DNA of 64,000 bases from Flavobacteriales bacterium (GTDB lineage: Bacteria > Bacteroidota > Bacteroidia > Flavobacteriales_E > Vicingaceae), in assembly GCA_020635815.1 (NCBI GenBank), contig JACJZB010000001.1, positions 372,001 to 436,000 of the forward strand, in the 5' to 3' direction. Each line of letters opens with the position of its first letter. Position 1 is the stretch's first letter. The notes beneath the pieces are model-generated. The model was given only the letters and a program-made list of their open reading frames with translations. It did no database searches and was not told the DNA's origin. Both the position numbers and the translations under genes were made by a program. Shown here piece by piece: positions 9,923 to 20,242 of the stretch.

Positions 9923-9936
9923 CACAAGCGGACGCT
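9923..9936. repeat. CAAGCG-GA-CGCTTG hairpin repeat, single arm
   Basis: A perfect 6-bp inverted repeat around GA, embedded in ATCACAAGCGGACGCTTGCG. The same core returns at 12003-12016 and, with one change, at 30666-30679; its TC-centred mate occurs at 11907-11920 and 30616-30629. The remaining DNA from 9903 to 10082 shows no gene. Confidence 0.7.
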
Positions 9937-10082
9937 TGCGGTAGATGAGGAGCAATAAAAAGTATATTTTAGCATAACTAGTAATAGCTACCGCGAGTAG
10001 AAAAGTAAATAAGTAAAGTGCTAGTTCGAGTTTAGAGTAGTGTAACTCGGACTTACAGCAAAAAGAGAGATGAAAAGAGTAA

Positions 10083-10316
10083 ATGAAAAGGATAGGAAAA
10101 TATGATAAGCAATACCACGAGTTACACTGCGTTAAACTCGCGGTAGCAGGGGTTGTATCAAATCAATTGGTAAAAGGTCCGGGTTCTACAGGAGCAAGCG
10201 TAACTTGGGGGTTAAAAGGAGGAGGAAAAGGAATGGGCTTTCATTACCATATTCATAGATATAATTGGTACAAACCACATACTTGGTTTAAAAATACTCC
10301 AATAATTAAACCTTAG
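10083..10316 (+). CDS. Decapitated C-terminal fragment, possibly of a polymorphic (RHS-type) toxin
   Basis: 77 residues. The first ~24 codons lie in a dispersed palindromic repeat (GAGTTACAC...AAACTCGCGG), so the N-terminus is not ancestral. From about residue 30 it reads GPGSTGASVTWGLKGGGKG and then a His/Trp/Tyr-rich tail (HYHIHRYNWYKPHTWFKN) that looks like a compact C-terminal toxin or core-end segment. A small acidic protein starts 2 bp after its stop, which is the usual toxin-immunity order. The RHS core, secretion signal and Hint parts are absent, so this is probably a displaced orphan cassette. The toxin assignment rests on context and on my memory of similar tails. Confidence 0.4.
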   Translation: MKRIGKYDKQYHELHCVKLAVAGVVSNQLVKGPGSTGASVTWGLKGGGKGMGFHYHIHRYNWYKPHTWFKNTPIIKP

Positions 10317-10318
10317 GT

Positions 10319-10588
10319 ATGAAATACTTAATAGTTAGTAAAGAGCTGTTAGATTTTAGTTTGTTTTCATCTGAAATAACTAAATTTTTCATAGAGATTA
10401 ATTCTGAAGGTAATGTTGTTAGAGAAGTTGGATTAGATAAAAATGGAGTTGTAGTTCATAAGTACCCTAGTGAAAGATTTAAATATGGAGGTTATGGAAT
10501 TATGGATTTAAGCAATTTTGATTTAGATTTTCAAGATGATTTAACATCAGAAGAATTTGAAAATTTATGGAACGGATATGTTAGATGA
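10319..10588 (+). CDS. Small acidic protein, candidate immunity protein
   Basis: 89 residues, acidic, with no signal peptide or membrane helix, so probably cytoplasmic. The pattern FFIEINSEGNVVREVGLDKN, then a short Tyr/Gly segment, and near the end TSEEFENLW, recalls small immunity-type proteins (such as DUF6881-like) that sit behind polymorphic toxin tails. It starts 2 bp after the upstream fragment, which implies coupled expression. An intact immunity gene kept beside a truncated toxin could protect against kin that carry the full toxin; that role is inference. Confidence 0.5.
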   Translation: MKYLIVSKELLDFSLFSSEITKFFIEINSEGNVVREVGLDKNGVVVHKYPSERFKYGGYGIMDLSNFDLDFQDDLTSEEFENLWNGYVR

Positions 10589-10628
10589 TAATTTTAAGGA
10601 ATTAGAATAAATTAAAAGCCAACCCCCT

Positions 10629-10661
10629 AGCTACCGCGAGTTTATAACTCGTGGTAATAGA
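10629..10661. repeat. Palindromic repeat in the toxin patch
   Basis: TAGCTACCGCGAGTT, then TAT, then AACTCGTGGTAATAG forms a long, nearly perfect hairpin. Related pieces (CGAGTTACAC, AAACTCGC, CTACCGCGAGT) lie at 9988-10050, 10115-10150 and 10700-10757, so this is one repeat family scattered through the patch. Confidence 0.7.
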
Positions 10662-10686
10662 TATGTGAATTAAATATTGAATTGTT

Positions 10687-11436
10687 ATGTTAAAAGGAAC
10701 GAGTTACGCTACGCTAAACTCGCACCAGCGAGGGGCTAAACTCGCACCAGCGAGGGGAGGTCATTTGATGGGAGGAGTGAATCTTCTTGTAAGTTATAAA
10801 CAAAATTTTCAAAAAGATTTTGGATCTTTTGCTTATGATGTTTCTATGTTTGGAGTGGGTTTTATTCCTTATGTAGGAGTTCCTATGTCTATTGTAGGCA
10901 CTATGTATAAAGATGAAGTTAGAAATTGGGTTAATAGTTTTCCTCCTGTTGATCGAACAAACATAAATTATATATGTTTTGTTGCTGGAACACCTGTTTT
11001 TATTGATAATAAGTATGAGAATATTGAAGATTTAAAGCAAGGAGATTACGTTAATAGTTATAACTTTGACCAGCAAAAAACAGAATTAAAACAAATAAAA
11101 TATTTTAATATTGAGAAGTCAGTTGATTTATATAAGTTGATAACAACAACCGATAGCTTTGTAGTAACAAGTGAACATCCTTTTTATGTTATAGGCAAAG
11201 AATGGGTTAAGGCTAAAGATTTAATAAAAGAAGATAAATTAAAAAATTATTCAGAACAAATAATTCAAGTAATAAATGTGGAGAAATTGGAAGAAGAAAG
11301 AGAAGTATATAATATTGAGGTAGATACTAATAATAACTTCTATGTTGGTAACGGGAAAATATTGGTGCATAATTCAAGTTATACTTCTATTAAAAATATA
11401 AATGAAAGGAGATTAATATTCGATGATGAAAATTAA
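10687..11436 (+). CDS. Hint-domain (intein/hedgehog-like) fragment of a polymorphic toxin
   Basis: 249 residues. Residues 1-25 are encoded by repeat DNA, including a perfect tandem 22-bp duplication. Residues 30-95 (GGVNLLVSYKQNF..., SIVGTMYKDEVRNWVNSFPP) resemble the pre-Hint region of RHS-type toxins. The Hint domain runs from CFVAGTPVFIDNKYENIEDL (about 98) through the block VTSEHPFYVIGKEWVKAKDL to NNNFYVGNGKILVHN (about 227). Cys98 and the VHN end are the self-cleavage elements. Only about 22 residues follow VHN, too few for a toxin domain, and the frame then overlaps the next gene by 14 bp. The large N-terminal part is missing, so this is probably a remnant. Confidence 0.65.
   Translation: MLKGTSYATLNSHQRGAKLAPARGGHLMGGVNLLVSYKQNFQKDFGSFAYDVSMFGVGFIPYVGVPMSIVGTMYKDEVRNWVNSFPPVDRTNINYICFVAGTPVFIDNKYENIEDLKQGDYVNSYNFDQQKTELKQIKYFNIEKSVDLYKLITTTDSFVVTSEHPFYVIGKEWVKAKDLIKEDKLKNYSEQIIQVINVEKLEEEREVYNIEVDTNNNFYVGNGKILVHNSSYTSIKNINERRLIFDDEN
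10714..10757 (+). repeat. Perfect tandem 22-bp duplication
   Basis: CTAAACTCGCACCAGCGAGG plus GG occurs twice back to back (10714-10735 and 10736-10757). It lies inside the first codons of the Hint fragment. At 22 bp it changes the frame by one for each copy gained or lost. Confidence 0.85.
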
Positions 11437-11821
11437 TAAATTTAACCTATTTGATTATTTATACTATAGAACTTTCTTATTTTATAAGGAAGCGGAAAGA
11501 AAAGAAGGTTTAGGGTCTAATAAAGATAGAGGAGTCTTTTTAGTAGCTACTTGTTTGAGTTTTAATCTAATATCTATTTTATCAATTTTAGATTACTTCT
11601 TTTTTAAAATCGATAATAATACTGTAACCTACGTTTATGTTGGGTGTTATATTATAATCAATTTGATTTGTTTATATGTTTTTGAGGTAAGAAGACATGA
11701 TATGATTCTACTCAAATATGAAAAAGAATCAGAATCTCAAAAAGAAAATAGAGGAGTTATTGTTTTAAGTTATGTTTTTATTTCTTTTTTTATTTTTATA
11801 GCCTTATATTTTTTAGATTGA
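11423..11821 (+). CDS. Small membrane protein overlapping the Hint fragment
   Basis: 132 residues with hydrophobic helices at about 40-58 (FLVATCLSFNLISILSIL), 70-90 (YVYVGCYIIINLICLYVF) and 113-130 (VIVLSYVFISFFIFIALYF). The N-terminus is positively charged, and the loop between helices 2 and 3 is very charged. Its ATG sits 14 bp inside the Hint frame, and a second ATG follows immediately. It is not a known enzyme. The position suggests an immunity protein for a membrane-active toxin or a displaced cassette gene; neither is shown by the sequence. Confidence 0.55.
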   Translation: MMKINKFNLFDYLYYRTFLFYKEAERKEGLGSNKDRGVFLVATCLSFNLISILSILDYFFFKIDNNTVTYVYVGCYIIINLICLYVFEVRRHDMILLKYEKESESQKENRGVIVLSYVFISFFIFIALYFLD

Positions 11822-11906
11822 AAATCATTTATTAAAATAAAATTTGATAATGGTATTTCGAATATCAATCCCCCTTTCTGTTCCAAGCATGTGACAAAAT
11901 CTGTTT

Positions 11907-12016
11907 CAAGCGTCCGCTTGGAACCATAAAGGCAGGATAGTTCTGAACAAAAAGGTGAAATAGATGTTGAGCTGCTGCAGTAATGTATTAATAACAAAAT
12001 CACAAGCGGACGCTTG
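11907..12016. repeat. Inverted pair of CAAGCG hairpin repeats
   Basis: CAAGCGTCCGCTTG at 11907-11920 and CAAGCGGACGCTTG at 12003-12016 are reverse complements about 80 bp apart, preceded by CTGTTT and followed by AGATAGACGAGG. The same two-arm arrangement occurs at 30616-30679, so this looks like a small non-coding repeat unit. No gene is visible from 11822 to 12045. Confidence 0.65.
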
Positions 12017-12045
12017 AGATAGACGAGGGGAATACATAAAGATTA

Positions 12046-14319
<2,274 letters not shown>

Positions 14320-14336
14320 CTTGATGAACTTTTAAC

Positions 14337-15452
14337 TCAAATAAAATTAGGGCAAGCTTTATAACGCTTAATAGTAGGGCGATACTTTTCAAAAATATAG
14401 ATTACCGAAAATTCAAAACCACCGCGTTTATTACTCGCCACTTTTAATGAAGATAAGTTTAAATCGTAACTAACCCCAAAATGGAAGTTGCTATAATCTA
14501 ATTCTGCAGAAAAATAAACAGCATCCGAATTACGATACCAAACACCTAAATAAGCAGCTTTATAGTTACCATTGTTTAAGTTGTATTTTCCAGAGCCTCC
14601 AACTATCAGTTCTTTAAACTTATGTTGCGTCATAAAAGAAATGCTAGGTACAGCATCAACTTTATCGCTTACTCTAAATAAAGCGTTGGTATGAAATGTA
14701 AAACGTTTGTGTAATTGAATGTTGTCATCATTAAAAAAACTTTGTTTTGGAGTAAAAATGTTGTGTAAAGCTATTCCAGCACCAATGCTTTTTCGTGAAG
14801 CGATATTATAATTCCAACTAATACCGCTATGTATATTTAAGTAATTTCTACCTTCGTTGCTAAAAGATTCATTATTGGCTAAACTTTGGTCGTACACAAA
14901 ACCATTGTACTGACTATCGAATTGTAGTTTATCGTAGTTAATTTTTCGTTGTGTAAAAGATGGTTGAGCACCAATGGTAATGGTTTGAGAAGAATCACCT
15001 AAAAAAATAGTGTAACTAACACTAGGAGCAATTTGTAAGGTGCTAAACTGAGAATCTCCAGCTTTGTCGTTATAAAAACCTAAACCAACATTAAAAGGTG
15101 TGTTAAAAATGGTGTTGCCTTCAACTGAGATACCATAAGTAGAGTAGGGTGTAGTTACAGAACTCCATTGGTTACGAATATTTCCAACTACTCTAATATC
15201 GCCAATAAAGCTACCTGTTAATCCAGGATTTAAATTTAATGGTGAATTGTTAAATTGAGAAAAATGGATGTCTTGGCTATGTGCCGAGTTGAAAGTGAAA
15301 AGCGAAAAGTAAAAAGTTAGGAGTAGGAATATGGAAAATGGAAGATGGAAGTTTGAAGAGCGAAGACCGAAGTATTTTTTTAATGTATCCTTCGATAAAC
15401 TCTGGATGACATTAAAAAAATGGAATAGAGATATGTACTTTTTACTTTTCAA
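14337..15452 (-). CDS. PorP/SprF family type IX secretion system outer membrane protein
   Basis: 371 residues. The family core starts at about residue 59 with QDIHFSQFNNSPLNLNPGLTG, then a beta-barrel of alternating strands (IRNQWSSV, VGLGFYNDKAG, FGVSYDLNLSSL). PorP/SprF proteins are partners of type-B gliding-type cargo such as SprB, which matches the adhesin gene 17 bp upstream. The only Met is residue 1, which gives an overlong N-region of about 35 residues before the hydrophobic signal core SIFLLLTFYFSLFTF. Part of that N-region (VIQSLSKDT) reads a dispersed CHPELVEG-type repeat, so the ancestral start may have been lost or displaced. Family assignment is firm; the start is not. Confidence 0.88.
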   Translation of the reverse strand: MKSKKYISLFHFFNVIQSLSKDTLKKYFGLRSSNFHLPFSIFLLLTFYFSLFTFNSAHSQDIHFSQFNNSPLNLNPGLTGSFIGDIRVVGNIRNQWSSVTTPYSTYGISVEGNTIFNTPFNVGLGFYNDKAGDSQFSTLQIAPSVSYTIFLGDSSQTITIGAQPSFTQRKINYDKLQFDSQYNGFVYDQSLANNESFSNEGRNYLNIHSGISWNYNIASRKSIGAGIALHNIFTPKQSFFNDDNIQLHKRFTFHTNALFRVSDKVDAVPSISFMTQHKFKELIVGGSGKYNLNNGNYKAAYLGVWYRNSDAVYFSAELDYSNFHFGVSYDLNLSSLKVASNKRGGFEFSVIYIFEKYRPTIKRYKACPNFI

Positions 15453-15469
15453 CTTTATAAACTTTTAAA

Positions 15470-18400
15470 CTAACGTATTACAGTTACATTCCCTTTTTTA
15501 AAATATTCTTGACCATCAATACATCTCACTTTAAGGTGATAAACATAAACTGCTGGATCAACTTTGTTTCCTTTAAAAGAACCATCCCAACCTACATTTT
15601 GCTTGGTGGTTTCGAATAATAATTCACCCCATCTGTCATATATTTTTAATTCCATTTCTTCAACAAATCTACCACGCAGGTATAAAACATCATTTTCTAA
15701 ATCGCCGTTTGGTGTAAAAGCATTTGGTAAAAACACATCAGGCTCAGCACAGTTAATTTCCCATGCATATAAAGTATAAGTTTTATAGAATTCACAACCA
15801 GTAATTAATTCTGTAAACACAACAGTATATGTAGTTTCTGTTGTTGGTGTTGCAAAAGGATTTGCTATTGTATTATTATTTAAGCTGTTAGCTGGTGTCC
15901 AAATATATGTAAAATTGTTATCAGGATTAGCATGTAAATAAGTTCCTTCTCCATTGTATAAAGAGTCTTTATCAGCAGTAATGCTAATATCGTTGATACT
16001 AGTTCCGGAAACGGTTACAATAGCTGAGTCAGTTGCAGAACAACCGAGTGTGTTTTGAGCAGTAATGTAATAGGTAGTTGTAAGAGTTGGGTTAACTATT
16101 GGATTTGCAGTTGTTTCTCCTGAAATAATTTCTGAGCTAGGTTGCCAATCATAAGTTAAGGTTTGATTGGTTAAATTTATAACCGATAAAGTTTCAGATT
16201 CTCCACTACACACAGCTCCGTTAGGCACATTTATTTTTACGCCAATATGATTAACCACAACGCTTGCCGAATTTGAGCATATTCCATTTGTAGCTAATAA
16301 ATAATAAGTTGTGGTATCAGAAATGATAACTGTTAAACTATCATTTTGTAAGTTAGAGTTTAATGTGTCACTAAAGCTAGGGTTGGTTGACCAGATAAAA
16401 GTTGTTGCACCTGTGCTATTTGCATATAATAAGGCCGTATCACAAGTTGTAATGGGGTTGTTTGGAATAGTTAAACTAACAGGGGGAGCGACAGTAATTG
16501 TAGCAGATTTTGTGTCAGTACTTGCACAAATAGAATCGGTTATGGTTAGCGTAACCGTATAAGTTCCGGGGGTGTTATATGTAATACTTGGTGTTAAATT
16601 TTGAGAGGTAGTATCACCATTACCAAAATCCCATAAATAAAAATCGTTAGGACCACTTGTATTGTTAAAATTCACAGTTAATGGAGCACAGCCTTGCATA
16701 TTATCTAACGTAAAGTTTGGAGTTGAAGGAATGTGATAAGTAATGGTAACACTAGCTGTATCACTGCACTCTCCATTGGTTGCCATCACATAATATGTTA
16801 CTGAGTTTACTCCATAAACAGTTAATGTATCACTTAAACTAGGGTTTAACGTATCAGTAAACTGGTTGTTGCTCGACCAAATAAATGAAGTAGCACCAGT
16901 TGCAGTTAAATTTAATAAAACAGGTTCACAAGAAGTGGTGTCGTTAGTTATTGCTGTGATGTTTATAGGAGGATTAACAGTAATCATTTGATAAGCCGTA
17001 TCAACAGTATTACAAATTGAATCTTTAATTAATAGTGAGATGGTGTAATTACCAGGAGTAGTATAAGTTCTTACAGGGTTGAATACTAATGATGTAGTAT
17101 CTCCATTACCAAAATCCCATAAGTAAGAATCGCTACTATTACTGGTATTGTTAAAGGTTACGGTTAAAGGCGAGCATCCTTCAAAATGGTCAACAGTAAA
17201 TTGAGCTTTTGGAATAATTTCAAAATCAAATTTAAAAGTTCCGTTATTACAATTGTTACTGTTGTTTGTATTTGACCAAACACCTGGGTTAGGGTAAGTA
17301 GGGAAGTCATCATTATTTCCACAACCTGCACAAACTGATTGGTAAACAATTCCATTTTTATCAAAACGACTTGTTCCTCCATCAACGTGTTCTCTTGATT
17401 GAGAACCTCCGAAATAAGTTCCGTAAAGTTGAGAGGCAAGGTTTCTTTCCAATACAATTAAGTAAAAGTCGAAACCGTTTGGAGAGTTAGGAAAAACAGC
17501 ATTGGTTGTGGTTGGCATGCCGTAAAGACTAGCACCAGTTAAAATATCTCCACCCCAACCAGAAACATATACATTTTCACACCTATCTACTAAAAAAGCG
17601 GAAGGAGAGAATTTTGCATTTATATTTCCATTTCCAAAAACGGTAGAATAATAAGTAGTATCTAAATCGTTGTTTAGTTTTACAATAAAACTACTACTAT
17701 TTGGGTTGTTGTATGTGGCATTAACTAAAGGGAATATACCTCTAGTTTGCCCAACGGTGTAAATACTTCCATGTCTATCAATCTCAATAAAATAACATTG
17801 GTCATATTCTGTGGTTCCTAATAATGTAGAAGCTAATATTTGAGAACCATTGGTATCAATTTTAGTAATATAACCATCGGCTTTTCCTCCCAGAAAACCA
17901 TTATTAATTGTGCCTAAGGTGGTAGGGAAGTTGTTAGAAGCAGTTCCCCCACACACATAAACATAATTATTGGTATCAACTTTAATAGAGAAACCAGCAT
18001 CCATATTATCTCCACCTAAATATGTACTCCATTCTAAGTTTGATAAATTTTGATTTAATTTTAAAACAACAGCATCTTGATTTCCTCCTAATGTAGTGTT
18101 AAACCCATTTACAATAGGGAAGTCATTTGATTTTGTAGAGGATGTGATGTAACAATTACTGTTTTTATCCAACATAATTTCACCACGGTACTGGTCGCCA
18201 TAGTTATTCATTAAAGTATCATAAGTTAAGTTGATGGTAGAGTTTATGCCGTCATTTTGTGATCCACCTAAATAGGTTGAGCCCAACAATGTTGTACCTG
18301 ATGGGTTTAATTTTGCAACATAAATATCTGTTCCATTCGTAAAATTTGAACCATTACTTACGTAGTAAACACTAGTTCCTCCAGAAAATGTATCTACATA

Positions 18401-19453
18401 AGAATTTGCAGTTGTAGGGAAATCTAAAGAACTAGTTGCTCCATAAAGGTAAAGTTCATTGTCTTCGTTCGCTATTAAACTATGAACAGTTTCTGTAGCG
18501 GTTCCACCTATATAGGTAGAATAGATAAGGTTTGTACCAGAAGAGTCGTATCGGGTGATGCAAACGTCAGTAATTCCTCCGCCTGGCGAACCGTTAAAAG
18601 TGTCGTCAAAAACACCAAGTGTAGTAGGGTAGCCGTTATTAAAAACAGTTCCTCCAGCAAATAAACTTCCATCATAACCATAAGTGGCAGTCATACCAAA
18701 ATTATCGGCAGTAGAGCCAGAGTAACTAGCAAATATTAAAATGGGGTCAATAATTAAAGGGAGGGATTTGTCGTATTTTCCAGCTATTTTAAATGAAACC
18801 AAATCATCTTTTAAAATGTATTTACTTTTTACTTCTACTTTTTTTCCGTCAATTAATTGGTAAGTGTAGGGTTGTTGTTCGATAACATCGCCAACAGAAG
18901 TTTTTACAATTAAATTACCTGCATTGTCAATTTTTAATTCATTAACACCTTTATATTTTAAAACGATATCTTCTAAATTGCTGTTTGGATTTACAATAAA
19001 ATCATACTTTAAGAAATTGCCAGCAGAGTATAAATTTAAGTTGATGTTTTTATATAAGTTTTCATATTTAACTATTTGATATGCAGCTACATTTGATTTC
19101 CATTTACTTTCATCTTTTCCTAAAAAATAATTATAATATTCAGTAAATTTTGTTTCGCTATATATATTTGATGGAGAGGCATTAATGAATTCAACTTGAT
19201 AGGCATGACGCTTAAAAGATGCACTTATTCCTGAAGGATTTATGTGGTTTTGACGAATCTCTGCTGCATTGTAAAGATTAAAAGTAAATCTATCCTTTTC
19301 TACAAAAAGAGCTCCGTTGCCTAAATCAGCTTTAAATAAAACTTGCTTTTCCCATTGTCCTTTATTTTCAATAAAACGAATACCATCATTATGAGCAAAA
19401 GCAAGTTGCCTAATGGTAAGCAGCAAAAAGATGTATATTATTCGTTTAATCAT
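15470..19453 (-). CDS. Type IX secreted adhesin: DUF7948, SBBP repeats, PKD domains, gliding-type C-terminal domain
   Basis: About 1327 residues from the ATG at 19453; a TTG five codons earlier is less likely. After the signal peptide comes RFIENKGQWEKQVLFKADLG, the DUF7948 opening. SBBP-type beta-propeller repeats follow (YSTYIGGTATETVHSL, GSTYLGGSQNDG and others, about 230-700). Two PKD domains share YLWDFGNGDTTS, followed by Ig-like segments. The C-terminal type-B signal starts at DVFLPNAFTPNGDLENDVL and ends in the usual YDRWGELLFET...VYVYHLKV pattern. Such proteins cross the outer membrane through the type IX system and stay on the surface or are released. It is the first gene of the cluster with its PorP/SprF partner. 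Confidence 0.93.
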   Translation of the reverse strand: MIKRIIYIFLLLTIRQLAFAHNDGIRFIENKGQWEKQVLFKADLGNGALFVEKDRFTFNLYNAAEIRQNHINPSGISASFKRHAYQVEFINASPSNIYSETKFTEYYNYFLGKDESKWKSNVAAYQIVKYENLYKNINLNLYSAGNFLKYDFIVNPNSNLEDIVLKYKGVNELKIDNAGNLIVKTSVGDVIEQQPYTYQLIDGKKVEVKSKYILKDDLVSFKIAGKYDKSLPLIIDPILIFASYSGSTADNFGMTATYGYDGSLFAGGTVFNNGYPTTLGVFDDTFNGSPGGGITDVCITRYDSSGTNLIYSTYIGGTATETVHSLIANEDNELYLYGATSSLDFPTTANSYVDTFSGGTSVYYVSNGSNFTNGTDIYVAKLNPSGTTLLGSTYLGGSQNDGINSTINLTYDTLMNNYGDQYRGEIMLDKNSNCYITSSTKSNDFPIVNGFNTTLGGNQDAVVLKLNQNLSNLEWSTYLGGDNMDAGFSIKVDTNNYVYVCGGTASNNFPTTLGTINNGFLGGKADGYITKIDTNGSQILASTLLGTTEYDQCYFIEIDRHGSIYTVGQTRGIFPLVNATYNNPNSSSFIVKLNNDLDTTYYSTVFGNGNINAKFSPSAFLVDRCENVYVSGWGGDILTGASLYGMPTTTNAVFPNSPNGFDFYLIVLERNLASQLYGTYFGGSQSREHVDGGTSRFDKNGIVYQSVCAGCGNNDDFPTYPNPGVWSNTNNSNNCNNGTFKFDFEIIPKAQFTVDHFEGCSPLTVTFNNTSNSSDSYLWDFGNGDTTSLVFNPVRTYTTPGNYTISLLIKDSICNTVDTAYQMITVNPPINITAITNDTTSCEPVLLNLTATGATSFIWSSNNQFTDTLNPSLSDTLTVYGVNSVTYYVMATNGECSDTASVTITYHIPSTPNFTLDNMQGCAPLTVNFNNTSGPNDFYLWDFGNGDTTSQNLTPSITYNTPGTYTVTLTITDSICASTDTKSATITVAPPVSLTIPNNPITTCDTALLYANSTGATTFIWSTNPSFSDTLNSNLQNDSLTVIISDTTTYYLLATNGICSNSASVVVNHIGVKINVPNGAVCSGESETLSVINLTNQTLTYDWQPSSEIISGETTANPIVNPTLTTTYYITAQNTLGCSATDSAIVTVSGTSINDISITADKDSLYNGEGTYLHANPDNNFTYIWTPANSLNNNTIANPFATPTTETTYTVVFTELITGCEFYKTYTLYAWEINCAEPDVFLPNAFTPNGDLENDVLYLRGRFVEEMELKIYDRWGELLFETTKQNVGWDGSFKGNKVDPAVYVYHLKVRCIDGQEYFKKGNVTVIR

Positions 19454-19527
19454 AGACTTCTCAATCAAGTAAATTTAAAGAATATATAAAAGTTAGCAAA
19501 GCTTGGTTAAACAATTCAATAAATTAC

Positions 19528-19585
19528 TTGTAAGATAAGAATTCTATAACTACATTTGAAAATTATTTAGAATCAATCTAAATAA
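19528..19585 (+). promoter_or_regulatory. Promoter with Fur-like operator upstream of the LuxR-type regulator
   Basis: TTG at 19528-19530 and TACATTTG at 19551-19558 are separated by 20 bp, a full Bacteroidota promoter. Just past it, ATTTAGA at 19565-19571 and TCTAAAT at 19577-19583 are perfect inverted arms 5 bp apart; the symmetry extends two more bases each side (19563-19585). The position, over the expected transcription start, suits a repressor. The sequence resembles Bacteroidota iron (Fur) boxes. A twin lies at 21292-21310. Confidence 0.65.
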
Positions 19586-19594
19586 AAAAGAAAG

Positions 19595-20224
19595 ATGATT
19601 GATATATTAATAGCGAATAACAACTTAATAGTAGGAGAGGGTTTAAAAACAATCTTACAAAGTCGCCTTAGAAATAGGGTGCTAGGTGTTGTTGATTCTA
19701 GAGAAGCATTAATAAAGTCTAGTAAAAAATATTTTCCAGATTTAATAATTATCGATTATTCAAATGAAAGTTTTGGTGTTGATTTTATTTCAGAAATAAA
19801 AAAAATATATAAAAACACTAAGGTTCTAGCAATAACTGATGTTCAGCCCAAACAAACAATTGTAAAAGCTTTAAAAACGGGAGTAGATAGTTATTTATTA
19901 GATGATTGTCAGAAGCCTGAAATATTAGAAGCCATTGAAGATACTTGCAATGGAAAGCAATTTTATTGCGGACATGTTATTGATTTATTATCTGAGAATG
20001 ATGATGAAAAAATAGGTTGTGATGGAATCTCTCTTTCAGATAGAGAATTAGAAGTTATTCGTTTAATTTCTGAAGGGCAAACCAATAAAGAAATTGCCGA
20101 TTCATTGTGTTTAAGTACTCATACTGTAAACACTCATCGTAAAAACATTATGGGTAAATTGGGTATTAAAAATACGGCAGGAATTGTCATTTATGCAGTT
20201 AAAGAAAACATTATTAATACATAA
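19595..20224 (+). CDS. LuxR/NarL-type response regulator with a degenerate receiver
   Basis: 209 residues. The N-terminal receiver (1-120) keeps the phosphoryl-acceptor position (Asp54 in DLIIIDYS), but the acidic pair that binds Mg2+ is replaced by Asn (IANNN at 6-10), and the conserved Lys after the fifth strand is Asp (SYLLDD). The C-terminal HTH is intact: LSDRELEVIRLISEGQTNKE, then STHTVNTHRKNIMGKLGI. It therefore probably binds DNA but may not be controlled by a classic kinase, and no kinase gene is nearby. The ATG at 19595 follows the operator by 11 bp. It shares a transcript with the hydroxylase gene 18 bp downstream. Confidence 0.88.
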   Translation: MIDILIANNNLIVGEGLKTILQSRLRNRVLGVVDSREALIKSSKKYFPDLIIIDYSNESFGVDFISEIKKIYKNTKVLAITDVQPKQTIVKALKTGVDSYLLDDCQKPEILEAIEDTCNGKQFYCGHVIDLLSENDDEKIGCDGISLSDRELEVIRLISEGQTNKEIADSLCLSTHTVNTHRKNIMGKLGIKNTAGIVIYAVKENIINT

Positions 20225-20242
20225 ATAAGGCAAGTTTTCATC

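Noticed and set aside
17164..17457. 97-codon frame inside the adhesin gene
   Set aside because: Same-strand shadow in another frame of a clearly coding region.
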